Origin: Candidatus Thorarchaeota archaeon | GTDB lineage: Archaea > Asgardarchaeota > Thorarchaeia > Thorarchaeales > Thorarchaeaceae | Length of the DNA stretch: 17,195 bases | Direction of reading: 5' to 3' | NCBI GenBank assembly: GCA_016840385.1 | Contig: JAEOSL010000072.1 | Span: 1 to 17,195, forward strand | Part shown: one piece after another, positions 14,101-17,195 of the stretch | Layout: the number at the start of each line of letters is the position of its first letter | Numbering within the stretch: position 1 is the stretch's first letter | Program-made: the position numbers and the translations under genes | Notes under the pieces: generated by a model | Databases searched by the model: none | What the model was told of the DNA's origin: nothing | What the model saw: only the letters and a program-made list of their open reading frames with translations

Positions 14101-14603
14101 AGATTGATCTTGAAATAGGAAAACCAAAGATGATTCCAGTTCCCCTGCGAATTCCATTGGGATCTGAAATGAGCACTGCTCACCTAAAAGCAATACTCAG
14201 ATGCGGTAGTCAATCATGTGGACACAGTCAAAGATTCAAGGTAAAGGCAATTGAGAAACCATTCTTCAAGGTCGAGTTCTCAGTTCGCAATGAATCAGGT
14301 GAAGAAGTCCCAGGTCTCGTCGCAAGGTTGAGTCCTGTTGATATTATCACAAGTGTTGAAAGTATCAGGGCAGGCATGGAGAATTTGAAGCTCCATCTGA
14401 GGATTATGTCAAGACGAGATATTGTGAAGGAGTTCGAACTACCAATCAGCGCAGAGAGTGAAAATGTATTGAGAATCAAGTGGCTGACACCACCTATCGA
14501 TGTTGTCACTGGATACTACGTTGATGCACTAATTTCACAGGATGGACATCATCTACCAAGACGAGCTCTTGATGTTACGAGGAAGCAATTCACCGTCTAC
14601 TAA
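11178..14603 (+). CDS. GCS2-type carboxylate-amine ligase domain fused to Ig/arrestin-like beta repeats
   Basis: This is a 1141-residue protein. Residues 1 to about 470 resemble the glutamate-cysteine ligase family 2 (GCS2; glutamine-synthetase-like ligases that join a carboxylate to an amine using ATP). Landmarks are GIEVEL near 17-22, ILEVATPPCTTLEEL near 112-126, FGEHHHI at 166-172 where the family has a G-x-HxH motif, and GTIELRIFDTQLS at 281-293. About 670 residues of repeated beta-sandwich segments follow, perhaps six or seven. The first begins near EIVTDTDRTFAGQDVQFSI; later ones contain SYTPGEYISGNVVVSD and HVGGKISGWLRI, which recall arrestin-fold strands. There is no signal peptide or membrane segment, so it is likely cytoplasmic. 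I chose the ATG at 11178, six bases after GGTGA; a GTG at 11169 would add three residues. The ligase call is moderate; the substrate is unknown. Confidence 0.8.
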   Translation: MSSTKDTLEMELPFPHGIEVELQVIRKDGTWIRGENILDVFDKIVSSAKGLLDKKIRSSTVASVREKYGQSAQTEEGERGSRIVATYQDPLGNPKEYTLLGHDPNVTSLTWILEVATPPCTTLEELAWWVQTLIAISYESLPKDSQAILVSTGLNPTQEYLRNLSFGEHHHILSPSIDEKTKIGVYNMIRNFIPHLIALSVNSPFENKAPSDEITVDDEGRVRAPKCKRSIRLFRNTTQMGPTNEFELIPHIQNSDKEAFAKHVNRSYARMVDMYPFTDYGTIELRIFDTQLSIPRRMGLALILQALALKAKRMVERGERIPDVGAKSLAANRASAVSAGLWGPFRPIEGTGEYHKIYNHQITDNGEINKSRRNRFLGDAIVSMLYMIRDELDELNIVENPFMQALLVSVFGSDFSLPRTTGADFQLDVYAKSDFNMVVLLKQLADVTRECSTNWLYDPIEGTPHLPTWLCWWKGLEPEIVTDTDRTFAGQDVQFSILIRNSTGRNMENISVTYSVEDSERNVVDNNILTIPSIIAGEIHVSTATFSTRKDTSAYNIIAEVGFAGRQINLASTINMFWMKASIKPGTTTQFADGKTPVLYRSEVETNYPMKSLVTYEVNLLAPSLEKIVAQFSESFEIEGGETTILESTQLPPLLIPPDAAEGVERCILQIKLLNKDGHEIAEGASKPFYVGFVRRGPQVIIESELKSSYTPGEYISGNVVVSDKNKDIASSSRLIVEYFADSGEVTEIVDLPADEFLENDVSFQWRIPQIETGGQLDRVGRIRARVVMRGKEVTASESDRFNIEHITTRVNLDSLRVPKRSHVGGKISGWLRIRRNIEQGDPAFLTMSLIYPGGEELVVLRQAVKQSKNLSLAFGPITIPAPRTAETPKSITLTASLSYAGLEMDKRSAEIDLVGGPSADIAKIDFIGLPGFVLPDQMVQVTAQLESNLEKSAACELSVELESIGGNIVLLEREIDLEIGKPKMIPVPLRIPLGSEMSTAHLKAILRCGSQSCGHSQRFKVKAIEKPFFKVEFSVRNESGEEVPGLVARLSPVDIITSVESIRAGMENLKLHLRIMSRRDIVKEFELPISAESENVLRIKWLTPPIDVVTGYYVDALISQDGHHLPRRALDVTRKQFTVY

Positions 14604-14683
14604 AACGCATATATTCTATAGTCATAAAACACTCAAAACCCTCTAATTCTAAAATAGAGCCTTCATAGAGCTGTTAGAAACAG

Positions 14684-14754
14684 GTGCGGATAAATCGGCC
14701 ATTGTCGATTGAAACTTCAACTGAATGCTATTCGTCTATTGCCGAAGTCCGCAT
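14684..14754 (+). ncRNA. Possible structured RNA element (two-part stem)
   Basis: TGCGGA (14685-14690) pairs with TCCGCA (14748-14753), and after a small internal loop TCGGC (14695-14699) pairs with GCCGA (14741-14745), giving an 11-bp interrupted stem. The 41-base apical part can form a further small hairpin (TTGAA-AC-TTCAA, 14709-14720). It could be the 3' end structure of the ligase operon or a small RNA. No known RNA family was recognised. Confidence 0.3.
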
Positions 14755-14793
14755 GAAAATTCTTATATTGACTAAGAAATGACACACAATTGT

Positions 14794-14817
14794 TATAGCT
14801 AAGGCAAAGCTATAAAT
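14794..14817 (+). promoter_or_regulatory. TATA box embedded in a dyad, upstream of the DUF92 gene
   Basis: TATAGCT (14794-14800) and AGCTATA (14808-14814) form perfect 7-base arms around a 7-base spacer. The right arm overlaps the TATA-like CTATAAAT at 14810-14817, with purine-rich AAGGCAAAG before it as possible BRE. A regulator bound here would block TBP. The start site would fall near 14838, giving a leader of about 110 bases. CACAATTGT at 14785-14793, just upstream, also occurs in the palindrome at 7683-7692. Confidence 0.45.
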
Positions 14818-14948
14818 GCGATATTTGGGCCGCAATGTGTTAATCGGGCATCCAATTAGGATATACTATGTGCTCATAGAATATTCGATGAGATTTACAA
14901 CGATATGACCAAAGTTTGATACAATGAACAAATGTGGCTGTGAAATGA

Positions 14949-15893
14949 ATGTTTGAGATGCTTACTCAACCGGCTGTTTCCGGATTATTGGTAATGACCC
15001 TTATCGGAGCGTTAGCTTACAAGGCTCACTTTGTTGATATTTCAGGTTTAATCGCAGCCTTCGTTGTTGGATTCACGATCTGGTACACAGGTGGTCCAGC
15101 GGCTTTTGTAATTGTGCTCTTCTTCTTCATGAGTTCAGGAGTTGCTACTAAATACAAGTACAAAGCAAAGATCAAGAAGAATGTCGCTCAGGAAGGCAAG
15201 GGCAAGAGATCCTGGGTGAATGTATTTGGAAGTGGAATCATTCCAATGTTCTTCTCCATGGCTATGTACATTGCAGCTATGGTACCCGAACTTGCAGCAG
15301 CAGGTTGGCCGTTCTTCCTATTCGGAGGATATGTAGGATCTGTAGCAACAACTAGCGCAGACACATTAGCAAGTGAAGTTGGTGTGTTCAGCAAGAGTAA
15401 GCCAAGGCTGATTACAAATCTTCGCCGGAAAGTACCCAGCGGTACAATTGGTGCAGTTTCACTTCTTGGAGAAGGTGTTGCAATTGTTGCAGGACTCTTC
15501 ATCGGAGTAATTGCTGTTATTTTTGCACTCATCGCACCCGGATTGATTCCGGGGTTAGTAACATCTGGAAACGTTATCGTGTGGGAGTATGTTCTATTCC
15601 TCATACCACTCTCAATTCTTACAGCATTCATTGGCTGCAATCTCGATAGCCTACTTGGAGCTGTGTTGCAGAATAGATTCGTGTGTGCGATTTGTGGTGC
15701 AGTTACCGACAAAGAATTCCATTGTGATTATGAAACAAAGTACGTCGGCGGTTTCAAGAGTTTCACGAACATGCATGTGAATCTGGGTTCTTCAGCATTG
15801 GGATCCACTCTGGGAATCATATTAGGAGCAGGTCTCTTTGTGTGGATTCTAGGTGGTCTATTCTTCTGGATTGCTGCTTCTTCTAGCAATTAA
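14949..15893 (+). CDS. DUF92 / TMEM19-family integral membrane protein
   Basis: This polytopic membrane protein of 314 residues is about the usual length for the family. Landmarks are GGPAAFVIVLFFFMSSGVATKYKYKAK (48-74), RSWVNVFGSG (87-96), ATTSADTLASEVG (133-145), PSGTIGAVSLLGE (163-175) and GCNLDSLLGA (229-238). About seven hydrophobic segments are visible. Between the last two is a soluble patch with CAICG and HC (Cys 246, 249, 259; His 258) that could bind a metal. The plant member VTE6 phosphorylates phytyl phosphate, so an isoprenoid-phosphate kinase role is a reasonable inference, useful for archaeal lipid or quinone precursors. The start at 14949 has only a weak upstream site; an ATG at 14958 is possible. 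The next gene converges, with a single base between the two stops. Confidence 0.9.
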   Translation: MFEMLTQPAVSGLLVMTLIGALAYKAHFVDISGLIAAFVVGFTIWYTGGPAAFVIVLFFFMSSGVATKYKYKAKIKKNVAQEGKGKRSWVNVFGSGIIPMFFSMAMYIAAMVPELAAAGWPFFLFGGYVGSVATTSADTLASEVGVFSKSKPRLITNLRRKVPSGTIGAVSLLGEGVAIVAGLFIGVIAVIFALIAPGLIPGLVTSGNVIVWEYVLFLIPLSILTAFIGCNLDSLLGAVLQNRFVCAICGAVTDKEFHCDYETKYVGGFKSFTNMHVNLGSSALGSTLGIILGAGLFVWILGGLFFWIAASSSN

Positions 15894-15894
15894 T

Positions 15895-17195
15895 TCATTG
15901 ACCTTCAATTGCTAAAACGTAATCAACTGCATCATGCGTGTCAACACCATCTGCTAACTTCATCATTAGTCTTGTAACAAACAGCTCAGAGATATCAGCA
16001 GATTCACCGTCATATGAAAAAATGTGGTCCTTCTTTCCCACAAGACTCAGCCGATACTTGCTTTTTGACTGATGGACAATTATTGCAGCATCAGTTATTT
16101 TCCGGAGTTTACTCAAAGGCAATGATCCAATAGTTTGCTTAAGATACACCCACGCCCTGGTTGAAATTAGTAATGTATCAACTTGAGATAGTACTGGTGT
16201 GAGCCGATCCAAACCTAACTCCAAGTACGGCACTGAACATCTGTACACAGTTGGAGTTCCTTGAACTTTGGTATGGGCGGCTATTGCCGCAGCTACTTCA
16301 ACGAATACTTCACCGATGTATACGACCTTTGATGTTTCAAGCTCATTCCATGGAACCTGCGAAGGAGAGGTTATTGACAGTGAAGTTGTAGGACCCACAC
16401 CCACGAATGTACGTGAGCCCTTTGAACCTTCAACAATGATTATGGATTCGTTGGTCTGTTTGTCATTGTCCACAACAAAGTGGTGAACATCTACATTTCC
16501 TTGAATGAGATTGGTAATGATATTCCAACCATCCATATCGTTTCCCACGGACGAAACTAAAGTTGTATCATGGCCCTCTTTTGCTAATGCAAGAGCCAAA
16601 TTCACTGTAGGACCCCCCGAATGGCGAGCTGGAGCACTACAACTAGAGAGACCTCCGAGTGCAGGCATCTTGTCACAATCAATCTGTGTGTTGAAAGCAG
16701 ATGCCCCAAACAAGATGAAAGTAGGTTTTGTGTAGGTTATTGATCCACCCAAGATTGCCTTAGCTCTCATGCGTGCAAAGATATCAAATAAAGTGTATTC
16801 AGGAATTCCTTGCTCCCTATACATTGTAGCGAGCATCGTCAAATAATCTTCGAGTAGAAAAGCCGTAAGCTCTTCAACATCAGACGGGAGTCCCTCAAAG
16901 TAGAATCGTGCCAAGCTCCATCCATTCTTTGTTAGTTCATGGAAGACTACACGCTTTCCATGATGAACTGTAGTCCCAGTTGTGATAAGACCAAAACTAC
17001 TGAGGGTCTTAAGATACGCAAGAATACTCTTGTTTGAATGAGATAAATTCTCAACCAAGTCCCGTTGTAGAACTCGTCCAGTTTCGTCAAAACTGGAAAG
17101 CACTGTCCGAGACAATCTTGATGCTAGAACGGATCTGATGAAATCATCACGTCTATCAGGATCATCGGGTAAGAAGAGAAGATAGGGCCATAAAG
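15895..17195 (-). CDS. Winged-helix regulator fused to a degenerate PfkB-like domain, partial at its N-terminus
   Basis: At least 432 residues are visible and the frame stays open to the right edge (DDPDRRDDFIRSVLASR precedes the TTG at 17115), so the true start lies outside. The N-terminal part is a winged helix: SRTVLSSFDETG, a recognition-helix region NLSHSNKSILAYLKTLSSFGL, and the wing HHGKRVVFHELTKNGWSLA. The second part is a ribokinase/PfkB fold: FILFGASAFNTQID, the GG-N motif HSGGPTVNLALALAKEG, SSVGNDMDGW, and TNESIIIVEGSKGSRTFV. The family's C-terminal signature D-T-x-G-A-G-D, which supplies the catalytic Asp and anion hole, is missing; the aligned spot reads ESADISELFV (about 16005-15976). 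It is therefore probably a ligand-sensing pseudokinase that controls transcription. Its targets are unknown; the dyads in this window are candidates. Confidence 0.85.
   Translation of the reverse strand, partial: LWPYLLFLPDDPDRRDDFIRSVLASRLSRTVLSSFDETGRVLQRDLVENLSHSNKSILAYLKTLSSFGLITTGTTVHHGKRVVFHELTKNGWSLARFYFEGLPSDVEELTAFLLEDYLTMLATMYREQGIPEYTLFDIFARMRAKAILGGSITYTKPTFILFGASAFNTQIDCDKMPALGGLSSCSAPARHSGGPTVNLALALAKEGHDTTLVSSVGNDMDGWNIITNLIQGNVDVHHFVVDNDKQTNESIIIVEGSKGSRTFVGVGPTTSLSITSPSQVPWNELETSKVVYIGEVFVEVAAAIAAHTKVQGTPTVYRCSVPYLELGLDRLTPVLSQVDTLLISTRAWVYLKQTIGSLPLSKLRKITDAAIIVHQSKSKYRLSLVGKKDHIFSYDGESADISELFVTRLMMKLADGVDTHDAVDYVLAIEGQ

Larger units (their letters stand above)
14604..14948 (+). 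other. Intergenic region before the DUF92 gene
   Basis: This 345-base gap holds no convincing gene. From left to right it has a weak 5-bp hairpin (CTCTA...TAGAG, 14641-14659), a larger two-part stem at 14684-14754, and a dyad overlapping a TATA box at 14794-14817. A second, weaker TATA-like stretch (GGATATACT) lies near 14868. No good T-run terminator for the preceding operon was found. I also see no tRNA-like fold. Confidence 0.5.

Noticed and set aside
14604..14948. Possible tRNA gene in the intergenic region
   Set aside because: The stems present do not form a cloverleaf, and no T-arm TTC-like box or anticodon arm was found.
15188..15712. 174-codon minus-strand reading frame opposite the DUF92 gene
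   Set aside because: It is antisense to a gene with clear family motifs; its translation shows no recognisable domain.
17113..17115. TTG at 17115 as start of the winged-helix/PfkB gene
   Set aside because: The frame continues upstream to the window edge with residues that extend the winged-helix region, and no ribosome binding site precedes this TTG.

Overview
The window looks like part of an archaeal chromosome of moderate-to-low GC. Evidence is: TATA-like boxes upstream of several genes; GGAG-type ribosome binding sites 9 to 12 bases before starts; a secreted binding protein with a Thr-rich stalk and a C-terminal membrane anchor, as is usual for archaeal surface proteins; and archaeal-style Dpp/Opp transporter parts. 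An Asgard lineage such as Thorarchaeota would fit the overall flavour, but that is an impression. No rRNA, tRNA, CRISPR or insertion sequence was seen.

Left two thirds (1-9940): a peptide-type ABC importer locus split into two divergent arms. The minus-strand arm, read right to left, holds a DppC-like permease with a large extracytoplasmic insert (5501-7075), two nearly identical tandem DppB-like permeases (4267-5328 and 3080-4141), and two paralogous family 5 substrate-binding proteins (896-2755, and a partial one at 1-673). The plus-strand arm holds the two ATPases, DppD-like (7835-8824) and DppF-like (8831-9889), closed by a strong hairpin terminator. A small two-TM protein (7258-7584) lies between the arms. 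The most striking point is that the complete binding protein appears to be a circular permutation of the SBP_bac_5 fold. The segment that normally forms the C-terminal half comes first, and the normal N-terminal half follows it and leads into the Thr stalk and membrane anchor. The second binding protein starts in the same permuted way.

Middle right (9967-14603): three plus-strand genes, the last two directly abutting. They are a small helical protein, a 223-residue protein of unknown function, and a protein of about 1140 residues with a GCS2-type carboxylate-amine ligase domain followed by roughly 670 residues of Ig/arrestin-like beta repeats. The large protein has no signal peptide or membrane segment, so it is probably cytoplasmic. 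I could not match this trio to a known pathway.

Right end (14604-17195): a 345-base intergenic region with a TATA box inside a dyad and a possible structured RNA element; a DUF92/TMEM19-type membrane protein; and, converging on it with one base between the stops, a winged-helix protein fused to a PfkB-like domain that has lost the catalytic GAGD motif. This last gene runs off the right edge and is probably a sugar- or nucleoside-sensing regulator rather than a kinase.
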